A stretch of 64,000 bases of DNA from Variovorax sp. J2L1-78. GTDB taxonomy: Bacteria; Pseudomonadota; Gammaproteobacteria; Burkholderiales; Burkholderiaceae_C. The stretch spans positions 734,501 to 798,500 of the forward strand of contig NZ_JASZYB010000002.1 of the NCBI RefSeq assembly GCF_030317205.1. The letters are read 5' to 3'. This document shows positions 17,667-26,854 of the stretch, in pieces. Numbering within the stretch: the stretch's first letter is position 1; every line of letters begins with the position of its first letter. The notes beneath the pieces are model-generated. The model saw only the letters and a program-made list of their open reading frames with translations. It was not told the DNA's origin and did not search any database. The translations under genes and the position numbers were made by a program.

Positions 17667-18956
17667 TCAGCGCACGGTGGCCGTGGCGCCGGCGCTCGCC
17701 ACCGGCCCGGGCGTGCCGGCCGCGCCGTTGGGTGCCTTCGGATTCGCACCATCGGGCGTCGCGGCCGGCGGCGTGACTTCCGACGCGCGCACCGTGTCGC
17801 CCACGCGGGCGCGCTGCGAACCCTCGACCAGCACGCGCTCGCCGGCCTGGAGGCCGCTGAGCACCTGCCAGCGGTTCGTCACGGCACGGCCGACGACGAT
17901 GGCGCGCTTGACCAGCTTGTTGTCGGCGCCGACCACCAGCGTCGATGCGGCGCCGTCGGGCGTGCGCGTCACGGCCTGCTGCGGGATGAGCAGCGCCGCC
18001 TCGTTCACGCCTTCCTGCAGCACCGCGCGCACATACATGCCGGGCATCAGCAGGCGGTCGGGGTTGGGCATCACCGCGCGCAGCGTCACGCTGCCGGTGC
18101 CGGCATCGACCGTGACGCCGGCGAAGGTCAGCTTGCCGGGGTGCGGGTAGACCGAGCCGTCTTCGAGCAGCAACTTGATGGGCGCCTCGTTGGCGTTGCC
18201 GCGCTGCAGGCGGCCTTCGGCCAGGTCGCGCTTGAGGCGCAGCAGGTCCGCGCTGGACTGCGTGACGTGCACGTACACCGGGTCGAGCTGCTGCACCGTG
18301 GTGAGCGCCGTGGCCTGGTTGGCCGTGACCAGCGCGCCGGCCGTGACGCTCGAGAGCTCGACCCAGCCGGTGATCGGGGAGTTGATGCGCGTGTAGCCCA
18401 GGTTGATGCGCGCCGTCTGTTCCGCCGCGCGCGCCACCGCCACGTCGGCCTCGGCCTGCAGCGAGGCCGCCTGCGTCTGATCGTTCACCTGCTGGCTGAT
18501 CGCGTCGATCTTCACGAGCTCGGCGTTGCGCTTGGCCACGGTGCGTGCGTTCGCGAGCGTCGATTCGGCCTTGCGCACGTTGGCCTGCGCGCTGGCATAG
18601 GCCGCCTGGAACGGTGCCGGGTCGAGTTGGTAGAGCGCCTGGCCCTCCTTGACCTGCGAACCTTCGTTGAACAGGCGCTTCTGGATGATGCCGCCCACCT
18701 GCGGACGGATCTCGGCGATCACCGGCGCCACGGTGCGGCCCGACAGCTCGGTGCTGAACGCCATGCGCTCGGGCTTGAGCGTGACCACGCCGATCTCCTT
18801 GACCTGCGGTTGTGCCGCACCCTTGGCGGCCGTTTCGGAGCGGGAACAGCCGGCCACCGTCACCGCCAGCGCGGCCGCCAGCCCCCACGCAACAAATCCA
18901 AGACGAAGGCCGCGAGAGGCAGGGGAAGGTGGCGCGAACGGGGCAGGGTGCGACAT
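17667..18956 (-). CDS. RND efflux periplasmic adaptor subunit (AcrA/MexA family lipoprotein)
   Basis: A 429-residue membrane-fusion protein. A lipoprotein signal ends in TVAGC; the lipoyl/hairpin region follows (IRPQVGGIIQKRLFNEGSQV, LYQLDPAPFQAAYASAQAN) and then GYTRINSPITGWV and the beta-barrel PGMYVRAVLQEG. It links the permease to the outer-membrane channel. The ATG at 18956 is preferred; an in-frame TTG eight codons upstream is possible. It is the first gene of the operon, so the pump promoter should lie in the 324-base gap shared with the divergent class II aldolase gene. Confidence 0.93.
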   Translation of the reverse strand: MSHPAPFAPPSPASRGLRLGFVAWGLAAALAVTVAGCSRSETAAKGAAQPQVKEIGVVTLKPERMAFSTELSGRTVAPVIAEIRPQVGGIIQKRLFNEGSQVKEGQALYQLDPAPFQAAYASAQANVRKAESTLANARTVAKRNAELVKIDAISQQVNDQTQAASLQAEADVAVARAAEQTARINLGYTRINSPITGWVELSSVTAGALVTANQATALTTVQQLDPVYVHVTQSSADLLRLKRDLAEGRLQRGNANEAPIKLLLEDGSVYPHPGKLTFAGVTVDAGTGSVTLRAVMPNPDRLLMPGMYVRAVLQEGVNEAALLIPQQAVTRTPDGAASTLVVGADNKLVKRAIVVGRAVTNRWQVLSGLQAGERVLVEGSQRARVGDTVRASEVTPPAATPDGANPKAPNGAAGTPGPVASAGATATVR

Positions 18957-19168
18957 GGGAACCGGTGGTTGTGGGGTCAAGGCGGAAGTGTGAAACGAGC
19001 AGGCGCTACTGGTTCGCGGCAGGCGCTGGAAGAAGCCCTGCTTTACAGAACTTCACATTTACCGAGATCTGTGTCCGCATGCAAGCGCGATGCCCAGTGC
19101 GGTGCTCCGTCCGCGAAATCCTGCCCGTTTCCTGCACCGTTTGCGGGCGGGTTCGCCCTATCACGCCT

Positions 19169-19184
19169 GGCCCGCAATTTGCAT
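19169..19184 (+). promoter_or_regulatory. Sigma-54 (RpoN) promoter candidate
   Basis: The sequence TGGCCCG-CAAT-TTGCA has the invariant GG (19170-19171) and GC (19182-19183) separated by exactly 10 bases and differs from the TGGCACG-N4-TTGCA consensus at one position. It lies about 97 bases upstream of the class II aldolase start and in the right direction. Sigma-54 control would fit nitrogen-source catabolism. No enhancer-binding activator gene is visible in the window. Confidence 0.6.
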
Positions 19185-19192
19185 GATAAATG

Positions 19193-19213
19193 TCAAACGT
19201 TGACTGTCGACAG
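19193..19213. promoter_or_regulatory. Candidate operator overlapping the predicted start of transcription
   Basis: GTCAA-ACG-TTGAC (19193-19205) is a dyad, and it runs directly into the perfect palindrome TGTCGACA (19206-19213). Both lie just downstream of the sigma-54 match, around its expected +1. A repressor such as the GntR protein at 31214 could bind here, but the half-site is not the classical FadR-family TNGTNNNACNA, so the link is a guess. Confidence 0.35.
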
Positions 19214-19280
19214 GTTACATATTGACCGCCCGCACCCTTCCGGGCGCGGTTTCAAGGCAGGCGGCGAGCCAAGGACCCCT

Positions 19281-20072
19281 ATGCACCTCCAATCCGTGAG
19301 CCCCCGAAAGACCGAGATTTCCGACGCCGAGCGCCTTGTGCGCGAAGACCTGGCTGCCGCCTACCGACTGGTCGCGTACTACGGCATGGACGACAGCATC
19401 TACACGCACATCTCCGCGCGGGTGCCGGGCACCGAGGGCCAGTTCCTCATCAACCCCTTCGGCATGCTGTTCCGCGACATCACGGCCTCGTCGCTCGTGA
19501 AGATCGACCTCGAAGGCCGGATCCTCGACGACTCGCCCTACGACGTGAACCCGGCCGGCTTCACCATCCACAGTGCGGTGCATTCGGCCCGCCACGATGC
19601 CGCCTGCGTGCTGCACACGCACACGATCGCCGGCGTCGCCGTCTCCTCGCTGGCCGGCGGGCTGCAGCCCTGCAACCAGTGGGCGCTGCAGTTCTACAAC
19701 CGCGTCGTCTATCACGACTTCGAGGGCATCGCGCTCGACCACGAGGAGCGCGAGCGCCTCATCGCCGACCTGGGCCCGAGCTCGCGCGCCATGATCCTGC
19801 GCAACCACGGCCTGATGACGCTGGGGCGCACCGTTTCCGAGGCCTTCATCCTGATGCTGAACCTCGAGCGCGCCTGCCGCGTGCAGGTGGCCATCGCCTC
19901 CACCGGCGAGCCGATCCACCCCGTGCCGCCCGAGGTCTGCGAGCGCACCGCGCAGCAGTACGAGAGCGGCGACAGCACGCGCGAAGCCGGCGACCCCGAT
20001 CCGAACGCCCGCGAATGGCGCGCGATGCTCGAACGCATCGCGCCATCGCCGGTCACGTCCTTCCGCGACTGA
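19281..20072 (+). CDS. Class II aldolase/adducin family protein
   Basis: A 263-residue protein of the fuculose-aldolase/adducin fold. The zinc site is visible: VLHTHTIAGVAV gives the HxH pair and MILRNHGLMTLG gives the third His; the N-terminal TTHIS-like segment appears as SIYTHISARVPG and the LINPFGMLFRDITASSLVKID strand follows. Members act as sugar-phosphate aldolases, decarboxylases or simply as zinc-dependent lyases on hydroxy-carbonyl compounds; substrate unknown. The start at 19281 follows the promoter elements at 19169-19213. It is the first gene of the catabolic cluster, 64 bases before the first binding-protein gene. Confidence 0.88.
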   Translation: MHLQSVSPRKTEISDAERLVREDLAAAYRLVAYYGMDDSIYTHISARVPGTEGQFLINPFGMLFRDITASSLVKIDLEGRILDDSPYDVNPAGFTIHSAVHSARHDAACVLHTHTIAGVAVSSLAGGLQPCNQWALQFYNRVVYHDFEGIALDHEERERLIADLGPSSRAMILRNHGLMTLGRTVSEAFILMLNLERACRVQVAIASTGEPIHPVPPEVCERTAQQYESGDSTREAGDPDPNAREWRAMLERIAPSPVTSFRD

Positions 20073-20136
20073 GCCCCCCCGTTTCCTTTCCGTCGATCCT
20101 TCCCCAACCCTTCTCGAGCCTCCAGGAGTCCTTCCC

Positions 20137-21705
20137 ATGAAAAGACGCAATCTCATTCAGGCGGGTGCCGCTACCACTGCCGGTTTCATGCTGGCGGGCG
20201 TGCCGCTGCACGTGCTGGCCGCCGGCAAGAAGGGCGGCGTCATCAACGCCGTCGTGCAGCCCGAGCCGCCCAGCCTGATGGTCGGCATCACGCAGAACGC
20301 CCCGACCCAGCTGGTGGCCGGCAACATCTACGAAGGCCTGCTGCGCTACGACGAGAAGATCAACCCGCTGCCCGGCCTGGCGACCTCGTGGACCTCGAAC
20401 AAGGAAGGCACGCTCTTCACCTTCAAGCTCAAGCCCGGCGTGACCTGGCACGACGGCAAGCCCTTCACGTCCGCCGACGTGGTGTTCTCGGCCGACGTCT
20501 TCTTGCGCAAGACCCATGCGCGGCTGCGCAACAACCTGGCTGCGGTGGAAAGCATCAAGGCGCTCGATCCGCTGACGGTCGAGTTCAAGCTCAAGTACCC
20601 CTTCGGTCCCTTCCTCGGCATCTTCGAGGTCGGCAGCATGCCGATGGTCCCCAAGCACATCTACGAAGGCACCGACTTCGCCACCAACCCGGCCAACGCG
20701 ACGCCCATCGGCACCGGTCCCTTCAAGTTCAAGGAATGGGTCAAGGGCAGCTACATCCAGCTGGTGGCCAACGACAAGTACCACGTCAAGGACATGCCGC
20801 TGGTCGATAGCGTGTACTTCCACGTCATCCCCGATGCGGCCTCGCGCGCCGCCGCCTTCGAATCCGGCAAGGTCGACGTGGTGCCCGGCGGCGCGGTCGA
20901 ATACTTCGACGTGCTGCGCCTGTCCAAGCTGCCCGGTGCGGCCGTCACCACCAAGGGCTGGGAGTTCTTCGCGCCGCACGCGTGGCTGTGGATCAACAAC
21001 CGCAAGGCGCCGATGGACAACATCAAGTTCCGCCAGGCGATGATGTTCGCCATCGACCGCGAAGCGATCTGCAAGGTGGCGTGGCAGGGCTTCGCCAAGC
21101 CGGCCACCGGCCCGTTCAACAGCAACATCAAGTTCTACAGCACCGACGTCGCCAAGTACCCGCGCAATGTCGAGACCGCCAAGAAGCTGCTCGCCGAAGC
21201 CGGCTACAAGGGCGAGACGCTGCGCATGCTGCCGCTGCCCTACGGCGAAACCTGGACGCGCTCGGCCGAGATCCTGCGCCAGAACCTGCTGCAGGCCGGC
21301 GTGAAGATCGAGATGGTCGCCACCGACGTCGCGGGCTGGAACCAGAAGCTCAACGAGTGGGACTACGACCTCGCCTTCACCTACGTCTACCAGTACGGCG
21401 ACCCGGCCCTGGGTGTGTCGCGCAACTACACGACCGCCAACATCGCCAAGGGCTCGCCCTTCAACAACGTCGAGGGCTATTCCAACCCGAAGGTCGACGA
21501 GCTGTTCGAAGCCGGTGCCAAGGAAGCCGATCCGGAAAAGCGCAAGGCCATCTACCTGCAGGCCCAGAAGATCCTGCTGGACGAAGTGCCGGTCGCGTGG
21601 CTCTACGAGATCAACTTCCCGACGCTGTACCGCACCAAGCTCACGAACCTCGTGACTTCGGGCATCGGGCTGAACGACAGCCTGGGCGGCGCCTCGATCG
21701 CCTGA
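20137..21705 (+). CDS. ABC transporter substrate-binding protein, peptide/opine type (family 5), copy 1
   Basis: A 522-residue periplasmic receptor of the DppA/OppA family. The N-terminus MKRRNLIQAGAATTAGFML has a twin-arginine-like start and a cleavable signal ending LAAG. Family segments include GLATSWTSNKEGTLFTFKLK, GVTWHDGKPFTSADVVFS and the ATPIGTGPFKFKEWVKG motif. Relatives bind di/oligopeptides, opines, nickel or acylated amines. A good AGGAG sits upstream of the ATG. It is followed by a highly similar second receptor gene; the two share one permease/ATPase set, so they probably extend the ligand range or set stoichiometry. Confidence 0.92.
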   Translation: MKRRNLIQAGAATTAGFMLAGVPLHVLAAGKKGGVINAVVQPEPPSLMVGITQNAPTQLVAGNIYEGLLRYDEKINPLPGLATSWTSNKEGTLFTFKLKPGVTWHDGKPFTSADVVFSADVFLRKTHARLRNNLAAVESIKALDPLTVEFKLKYPFGPFLGIFEVGSMPMVPKHIYEGTDFATNPANATPIGTGPFKFKEWVKGSYIQLVANDKYHVKDMPLVDSVYFHVIPDAASRAAAFESGKVDVVPGGAVEYFDVLRLSKLPGAAVTTKGWEFFAPHAWLWINNRKAPMDNIKFRQAMMFAIDREAICKVAWQGFAKPATGPFNSNIKFYSTDVAKYPRNVETAKKLLAEAGYKGETLRMLPLPYGETWTRSAEILRQNLLQAGVKIEMVATDVAGWNQKLNEWDYDLAFTYVYQYGDPALGVSRNYTTANIAKGSPFNNVEGYSNPKVDELFEAGAKEADPEKRKAIYLQAQKILLDEVPVAWLYEINFPTLYRTKLTNLVTSGIGLNDSLGGASIA

Positions 21706-21748
21706 ACCGCCGCAGGCGCTGGCGCCCGCGTCTGTGCCGAACGCACGC

Positions 21749-21772
21749 GGCGGGCCGCTTCCGGGGCCCGCC
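21749..21772. terminator. GC hairpin between the two receptor genes
   Basis: GGCGGGCC (21749-21756) pairs perfectly with GGCCCGCC (21765-21772) across an 8-base loop. It lies in the 100-base gap between the tandem receptor genes and is not followed by a T-run. It could be a partial terminator or an mRNA-stabilising end that raises the level of the first receptor above that of the downstream membrane genes. Confidence 0.4.
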
Positions 21773-21805
21773 CGTCCACTCTTTACCTGACGGAGTCCAC
21801 TTCCG

Positions 21806-23374
21806 ATGAAACGACGCAACCTCCTCCAGCTGGGCGGCGCCACGGCCGGCCTCACGCTGGCCGGCATCCCGCTGGAGCTGCTCGCCGCCGGCAAGAAGGG
21901 CGGCGTGATCAACGTCGCGCTGCAACCCGAGCCGCCCAGCATCATGATCGGCACGATCCAGAACGGTCCGGCCCTTCTGGTGGGAGGCAACATCTACGAA
22001 GGCCTGTTGAGTTACGACGAGCAGCTCACCCCGCAGCCCTCGCTGGCCACCGCGTGGACCGTGAGCCCCGATGGCCTGACCTACGTCTTCAAGCTCAAGC
22101 CCAACGTCAAGTGGCACGACGGCAAGCCCTTCACGGCGGCCGACGTGGTGTTCTCCATCGACGTCTTCCTGCGCAAGACGCATGCACGCGCACGCTCGAA
22201 CATGGCGGTCGTGCAGAGCATCCGCGAGGTCGACCCGCTCACCGTCGAATTCAAGCTGAAGCAGCCTTTCGGCCCCTTCCTCGGCATCTTCCCGGCCAAC
22301 GGCATGCCGATGGTGCCCAAGCACATCTACGAAGGCGCAGCCGACTTCCTCAAGCATCCGGCGCACGCCACGCCGATCGGCACCGGCCCCTTCAAGTTCA
22401 AGGAATGGGCGCGCGCGTCGTACATCCAGCTGGTGCGCAACGACGACTACCACGTCAAGGACGCGCCGCTGGTCGACAGCCTGTACTTCCACGTCATCCC
22501 CGACGCCGCCTCGCGCGCCAACGCCTTCGAGTCCGGCAAGATCGACGTGCTGCCCGGCGGCTCGGTCGAGTACTTCGACGTGGCGCGGCTGGCCAAGCTG
22601 CCCGGCGTCGTCGTGACCACCAAGGGCTGGGAGATGTTCGCGCCGCTGTCGTGGATCGTCATCAACAACCGCAAGGCGCCGATGGACAACGTGAAGTTCC
22701 GGCAGGCGCTGAGCCTCGCACTGGACCGCGAAGCCATGCGCAAGGTGGCCTGGTACGGCTATGCCGAGGTGCCCAACGGCCCCTTCAACCGGCACCTCAA
22801 ATATGCGCGCGCCGACCTGCCCAAGCTGGCACGCGACAAGGACAAGGCCAAGCGGCTGCTGGCCGACGTCGGCTACAAGGGCGAACCCCTGCGTCTGCTG
22901 CCCCTGCCCTACGGCGAGACCTGGCAGCGCCTGGCCGAGATCACGCGCCAGAACCTGGCCGAGGTCGGCATCAAGGTCGAACTGGCACCGACCGATGTGG
23001 CCGGCTGGAACCAGCGGCTCAACGAGTGGGACTTCGACCTGGCCTTCAACTTCCTCTACCAGCACGGCGACGCCGCACTGGGCGTGGCGCGCAACTACAC
23101 CACGTCGAACATCGAGAAGGGCTCGCCCTTCAACAACGTCGAGGGTTACAGCAACCCCAAGGTCGACGCGCTGTTCGACCAGGGCCAGAAGGAGCTCGAC
23201 CCGGCCAAGCGCCAGGCCATCTACTTCGAGGTGCAGAAGCTGCTCGTCGACGAGATGCCGGTGGCCTGGCTGCATGAGCTCAACTTCCCGACGGTGTACC
23301 GCGCCAGGGTCAACAACCCGATCAATTCGGGCGTGGGCCTGAACGACGGCTTCGCGAAGGCGTGGCTGGCATGA
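21806..23374 (+). CDS. ABC transporter substrate-binding protein, peptide/opine type (family 5), copy 2
   Basis: A 522-residue paralogue of the preceding gene with the same length, the same MKRRNL Tat-like start and nearly the same core motifs (VKWHDGKPFTAADVVFS, ATPIGTGPFKFKEWARA, AGWNQRLNEWDFDLAFN). Differences are spread over the whole length, showing an old tandem duplication rather than a recent one. The ligand is unknown. The stop overlaps the start of the first permease gene (ATGA), so receptor and permease translation are coupled. Confidence 0.92.
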   Translation: MKRRNLLQLGGATAGLTLAGIPLELLAAGKKGGVINVALQPEPPSIMIGTIQNGPALLVGGNIYEGLLSYDEQLTPQPSLATAWTVSPDGLTYVFKLKPNVKWHDGKPFTAADVVFSIDVFLRKTHARARSNMAVVQSIREVDPLTVEFKLKQPFGPFLGIFPANGMPMVPKHIYEGAADFLKHPAHATPIGTGPFKFKEWARASYIQLVRNDDYHVKDAPLVDSLYFHVIPDAASRANAFESGKIDVLPGGSVEYFDVARLAKLPGVVVTTKGWEMFAPLSWIVINNRKAPMDNVKFRQALSLALDREAMRKVAWYGYAEVPNGPFNRHLKYARADLPKLARDKDKAKRLLADVGYKGEPLRLLPLPYGETWQRLAEITRQNLAEVGIKVELAPTDVAGWNQRLNEWDFDLAFNFLYQHGDAALGVARNYTTSNIEKGSPFNNVEGYSNPKVDALFDQGQKELDPAKRQAIYFEVQKLLVDEMPVAWLHELNFPTVYRARVNNPINSGVGLNDGFAKAWLA

Positions 23375-24342
23375 AGCGCACGCAATTCATGGTCAAGCGG
23401 GTGCTGCAGGGGCTGATCGCCATCTTGCTCATCGCCACCGTCAACTTCATGCTGGTGCGCGCCGCCCCGGGCGACCCGGTGTCGGTGATGGCCGGCGAGG
23501 CGGGCGCTTCGGACGCGCAGTTCGTGGCCCAGCTGCGTGCGCAGTTCGGCCTCGACAAGCCGATCACCACGCAGCTGGCCACCTACCTGGGCAAGGTGGT
23601 GCAGCTGGACCTGGGCTATTCCTACCGGCAGCAGCAGCCTGTGCTCAAGCTCATCCTGGACCGGCTGCCCGCCACGCTGCTGCTCACCGGCAGCGCCTTC
23701 GTGCTCTCGCTGATCTTCGGCATCACGCTGGGGGCGCTGTCGGCGCGAAAGGCGGGCACCTGGGTCGACAGCGCCATCAGCCTGGTGGCGCTCGTCTTCT
23801 ACGCCACGCCGCTCTACTGGCTGGCGCTCATGGCCGTGCTGGTCTTCACGGTGCAGCTCGACTGGCTGCCCGGCTTCGGCTTCAGCACGGTGGGCTCCGG
23901 CGCCACCGGCCTCGCGCTGGCCTGGGACATCGCGCAGCATCTGGTGCTGCCGGTGCTGACGCTGGCGCTGTTCTACATGGCCGTGTATGCGCGCATGACC
24001 CGCGCCGCCATGCTCGAGGTCGCGCAGATGGACTTCGTGAAGACGGCGCGCGCCAAGGGCGTGAAGCCGGGCCGCATCCTGCGCGCCCACGTGCTGCGCA
24101 ACGCGCTGCTGCCGGTCGTCACGCTGGCCGGCATCCAGGCCGGCGGCCTGATCGGCGGCGCGGTGCTGACCGAGACCGTGTTTGCGTGGCCGGGCCTGGG
24201 CCGACTGATGTTCGATGCGCTGCTGCAGCGCGACTACAGCCTGCTGCTGGGCACCTTCCTGGTGACCGCCGCCATGGCCGTGCTGTTCAACCTCATCACC
24301 GACCTCGTCTACACCCTGGTCGACCCGCGGATCGAGCTATGA
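23371..24342 (+). CDS. ABC transporter permease (DppB/OppB type)
   Basis: A 323-residue inner-membrane subunit with six predicted helices. It begins KRTQFMVKRVLQGLIAILLI and contains the family segments RAAPGDPVSVMAGEAG and FGLDKPITTQLATYLGKVV, plus the ATPase-docking EAA loop around DFVKTARAKGVKPGRILRAH. It starts at the ATG overlapping the receptor stop and its own stop overlaps the next permease start by four bases. Confidence 0.93.
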   Translation: MKRTQFMVKRVLQGLIAILLIATVNFMLVRAAPGDPVSVMAGEAGASDAQFVAQLRAQFGLDKPITTQLATYLGKVVQLDLGYSYRQQQPVLKLILDRLPATLLLTGSAFVLSLIFGITLGALSARKAGTWVDSAISLVALVFYATPLYWLALMAVLVFTVQLDWLPGFGFSTVGSGATGLALAWDIAQHLVLPVLTLALFYMAVYARMTRAAMLEVAQMDFVKTARAKGVKPGRILRAHVLRNALLPVVTLAGIQAGGLIGGAVLTETVFAWPGLGRLMFDALLQRDYSLLLGTFLVTAAMAVLFNLITDLVYTLVDPRIEL

Positions 24343-25187
24343 CACTCAAGAGTCCTTTCATGCGGCGCTACATGCGCAACAAGGGTGCCGTCGCCGGCAC
24401 GGTCGTGCTGCTGCTGGTCGCCTTCATCGCCGTCTTCGGCCCGTGGATCGCCACCAACGACCCCTGGGGCATGGTGCAACAGCCCTTCCTGCGGCCGTGG
24501 ACCGAGCCCGGCTTCGCCATGGGCACCGACACGCTCGGCCGCGACATCCTCTCGGGCGTGATCTACGGTGCGCGCATCTCGCTGCTGATCGGGCTGGTGT
24601 CGACCGTGGTCGCGCTGCTCATCGGCGTCACGCTCGGCGCCATCGCCGGCTACTTCGGCGGCTGGGTCGACGCGGCGCTGATGCGCTTCACCGAGATCTT
24701 CCAGGCGGTGCCGAGCTTCGCGCTGGCCATCGTGCTGGTCGCGATCTTCCAGCCGTCGGTGGGTTCCATCGTCGCGGCCATCGCGATCGTGTCGTGGCCG
24801 CCGGTGGCGCGCCTGGTGCGCAGCGAGTTCCTCACGCTGCGCCAGCGCGACTTCGTGCAGGCCGCGCTGCTGGCCGGCCAGTCGACCCCGCGCATCATCC
24901 TCACGCAGATCCTGCCCAACGCCATGTCGCCCATCATCGTGATGGCCTCGCTGATGATCGCCACCGCGATCCTGCTGGAGTCGAGCCTGAGCTTCCTCGG
25001 CCTGGGCGACCCGAACCAGATGAGCTGGGGTTACATGGTCGGCTCGGCGCGCACCGTGCTGCGCCAGGCCTGGTGGATGGCGCTGTTCCCGGGCCTGGCC
25101 ATCGTGCTGACGGTGTTGGCGCTCAACCTCGTGGGCGAAGGCCTGAACGATGGCTTGAACCAGCGGCTCGACGGGAGAACGAAATGA
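24339..25187 (+). CDS. ABC transporter permease (DppC/OppC type)
   Basis: A 282-residue inner-membrane subunit. The N-terminal FMRRYMRNKGAVAGTVVLLL helix, the periplasmic GTDTLGRDILSGVIYGARIS motif and the EAA loop DFVQAALLAGQSTPRIILTQ are those of DppC/OppC proteins. It pairs with the upstream DppB-type subunit to form the pore. It overlaps the gene before and after by ATGA, so the four transporter genes from 21806 on are tightly coupled. Confidence 0.93.
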   Translation: MTLKSPFMRRYMRNKGAVAGTVVLLLVAFIAVFGPWIATNDPWGMVQQPFLRPWTEPGFAMGTDTLGRDILSGVIYGARISLLIGLVSTVVALLIGVTLGAIAGYFGGWVDAALMRFTEIFQAVPSFALAIVLVAIFQPSVGSIVAAIAIVSWPPVARLVRSEFLTLRQRDFVQAALLAGQSTPRIILTQILPNAMSPIIVMASLMIATAILLESSLSFLGLGDPNQMSWGYMVGSARTVLRQAWWMALFPGLAIVLTVLALNLVGEGLNDGLNQRLDGRTK

Positions 25188-26833
25188 GCGTCACCGCCAT
25201 CAAGCCCGTGCAGCCGGTGCTGGAGGTCGTCGACCTGAGCATCTGCCTGCCGTCCGGCGCCGACCGTTCGCTGGCCGTCGAAGGCGCCTCGCTGTCGGTG
25301 CTGCCGGGCCAGACGCTGTGCGTCGTGGGCGAATCCGGATCGGGCAAGTCGATGATCGCCAATTCGGTGATGGGCCTGCTGCCGCAGCCGCACGTGCGGC
25401 CGGTGGGAGGAAAGATCCTCTTCGAGGGCATCGACCTGCTCACGCTGACCGAGCCGCAGATGCGCGAGCTGCGTGGCCGCCGCATCGGCATGGTGTTCCA
25501 GGAGCCGATGACCGCGCTGAACCCGGTGATGCGCATCGGCGAGCAGATCGGCGAGGTGTTCGACGCGCACATGAACGTGCCGGCCGACGAGAAGCGCAAG
25601 CGCATCCTCGCCGCGCTGGCCGACGTCGGACTGCCCGAGCCCGAGCTGCTGATCGACGCCTATCCCTTCCGCCTGTCGGGCGGCCAGCGCCAGCGCGTGA
25701 TGATCGCCTGCGCGCTCATCCTCGAGCCGGTGCTGCTCATCTGCGACGAGCCGACCACCGCGCTCGACGTGACCACGCAGGCGCAGATCCTCAAGCTGGT
25801 GCGCGAGCTGCAGCAGCGCCGCGGCACCGCGGTGCTTTTCATCACGCACGATTTCGGCGTGGTGTCGGAGATCGCCGACCACGTCGTCGTGATGCAGACC
25901 GGCAAGGTCGTCGAGGCCGGCCCGGCGCGCGACGTGCTGCAGGCCCCGCAGCATCCGTACACGCGCAAGCTGATCGATGCCATTCCCACCGGCACCGCCA
26001 CGCGCGGCCCGTCGACCAGCGACGCGCCCTACGTGCTGCAGGTGCAGGAACTGTGCAAGACCTACCGCTCGGGCAACGGCCTGTTCAAGCGTGGCCGTGC
26101 GGTGCAGGCCGCCAAGGACATCAGCTTCGACCTGCGCCGCGGTGAGACGCTGGGCGTGGTGGGCGAATCCGGTTCGGGCAAGTCGAGCGTGGGCCGCTGC
26201 CTGGTCGGGCTCGCGCCCTTCGACAGCGGGCGCATCCTCTTCAACGGACGCAACCTGGCACAGGGCGGCAACTTCCGCGCGGCGGCCGAAGGCAAGATCC
26301 AGATGGTCTTCCAGGACCCGTACGCCTCGCTCAACCCGCGCCACCGCGTCGGCGCGGCCATCGCGGGCGGCCCGATCGCGCAAGGCGTGAGCAAGTCCGA
26401 GGCGACGGCGCGCACGATGGCGCTGCTCAAGCTCGTCGGCCTGGGCGCCGATGCGGCCGAGCGCTACCCGCATGAATTCTCGGGCGGTCAGCGCCAGCGC
26501 ATCGGCATCGCCCGCGCGCTCGCGATGCAGCCGTCGCTGCTGGTGGCCGATGAGCCGGTGTCGGCCCTCGACGTGTCGGTGCAGGCGCAGGTGCTCGAGC
26601 TCTTCGCGCAGGTGCGCGAGGAATTCCAGCTGGCCATGGTCTTCATCACGCACGACCTGCGCGTGGCCGGCCAGATGTGTGACCACATCGCCGTCATGCA
26701 GCGTGGCGTGGTGGTCGAATACGGGGAAACGGCCAAGGTGCTGGGCGACCCGCAGCACGCGTACACGCGCAAGCTGATCGAGGCCGTGCCCCGGCTCGCA
26801 TCCCCCGCCGAACCCCCAGCCCTCGTGGCCTGA
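25184..26833 (+). CDS. ABC transporter ATP-binding protein, fused DppD-DppF type
   Basis: A 549-residue protein with two complete nucleotide-binding domains in one chain. Domain 1 has Walker [10 protein letters not shown], signature LSGGQRQRV and Walker [13 protein letters not shown]; domain 2 (from about residue 280) has [18 protein letters not shown] and [12 protein letters not shown]. In many bacteria these are separate DppD and DppF proteins; the fused form is common for YejF/GsiA-like systems. Energises the import system encoded just upstream. Each half ends with the [10 protein letters not shown] / [10 protein letters not shown] segment typical of peptide transporters. Confidence 0.94.
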   Translation: MSVTAIKPVQPVLEVVDLSICLPSGADRSLAVEGASLSVLPGQTLCVVGESGSGKSMIANSVMGLLPQPHVRPVGGKILFEGIDLLTLTEPQMRELRGRRIGMVFQEPMTALNPVMRIGEQIGEVFDAHMNVPADEKRKRILAALADVGLPEPELLIDAYPFRLSGGQRQRVMIACALILEPVLLICDEPTTALDVTTQAQILKLVRELQQRRGTAVLFITHDFGVVSEIADHVVVMQTGKVVEAGPARDVLQAPQHPYTRKLIDAIPTGTATRGPSTSDAPYVLQVQELCKTYRSGNGLFKRGRAVQAAKDISFDLRRGETLGVVGESGSGKSSVGRCLVGLAPFDSGRILFNGRNLAQGGNFRAAAEGKIQMVFQDPYASLNPRHRVGAAIAGGPIAQGVSKSEATARTMALLKLVGLGADAAERYPHEFSGGQRQRIGIARALAMQPSLLVADEPVSALDVSVQAQVLELFAQVREEFQLAMVFITHDLRVAGQMCDHIAVMQRGVVVEYGETAKVLGDPQHAYTRKLIEAVPRLASPAEPPALVA

Positions 26834-26854
26834 CACACGATCGAAGAAGAGAAG

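Larger units (their letters stand above)
18957..19280. promoter_or_regulatory. Divergent promoter region, efflux operon / amine catabolic cluster
   Basis: A 324-base gap without a gene. The half near the efflux adaptor holds nothing I can name. The half near the class II aldolase has lower GC content, a strong sigma-54 promoter match at 19169-19184 and two overlapping dyad elements at 19193-19213. Both neighbouring operons must be controlled from here. Confidence 0.6.

Noticed and set aside
14454..19280. A very long open frame on the plus strand, antisense to the efflux operon and continuous with the class II aldolase frame
   Set aside because: Its translation is rich in Arg, Gly, His, Gln and Val in low-complexity order, it is fully antisense to three clear efflux genes, and GC-rich codon bias explains the lack of stops. 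Only the part from 19281 on is protein-like.
24443..25183. Open frame upstream of and fused in frame to the ABC ATPase
   Set aside because: It is a shadow of the permease gene in another frame; the ATPase starts at the ATG overlapping the permease stop at 25184.
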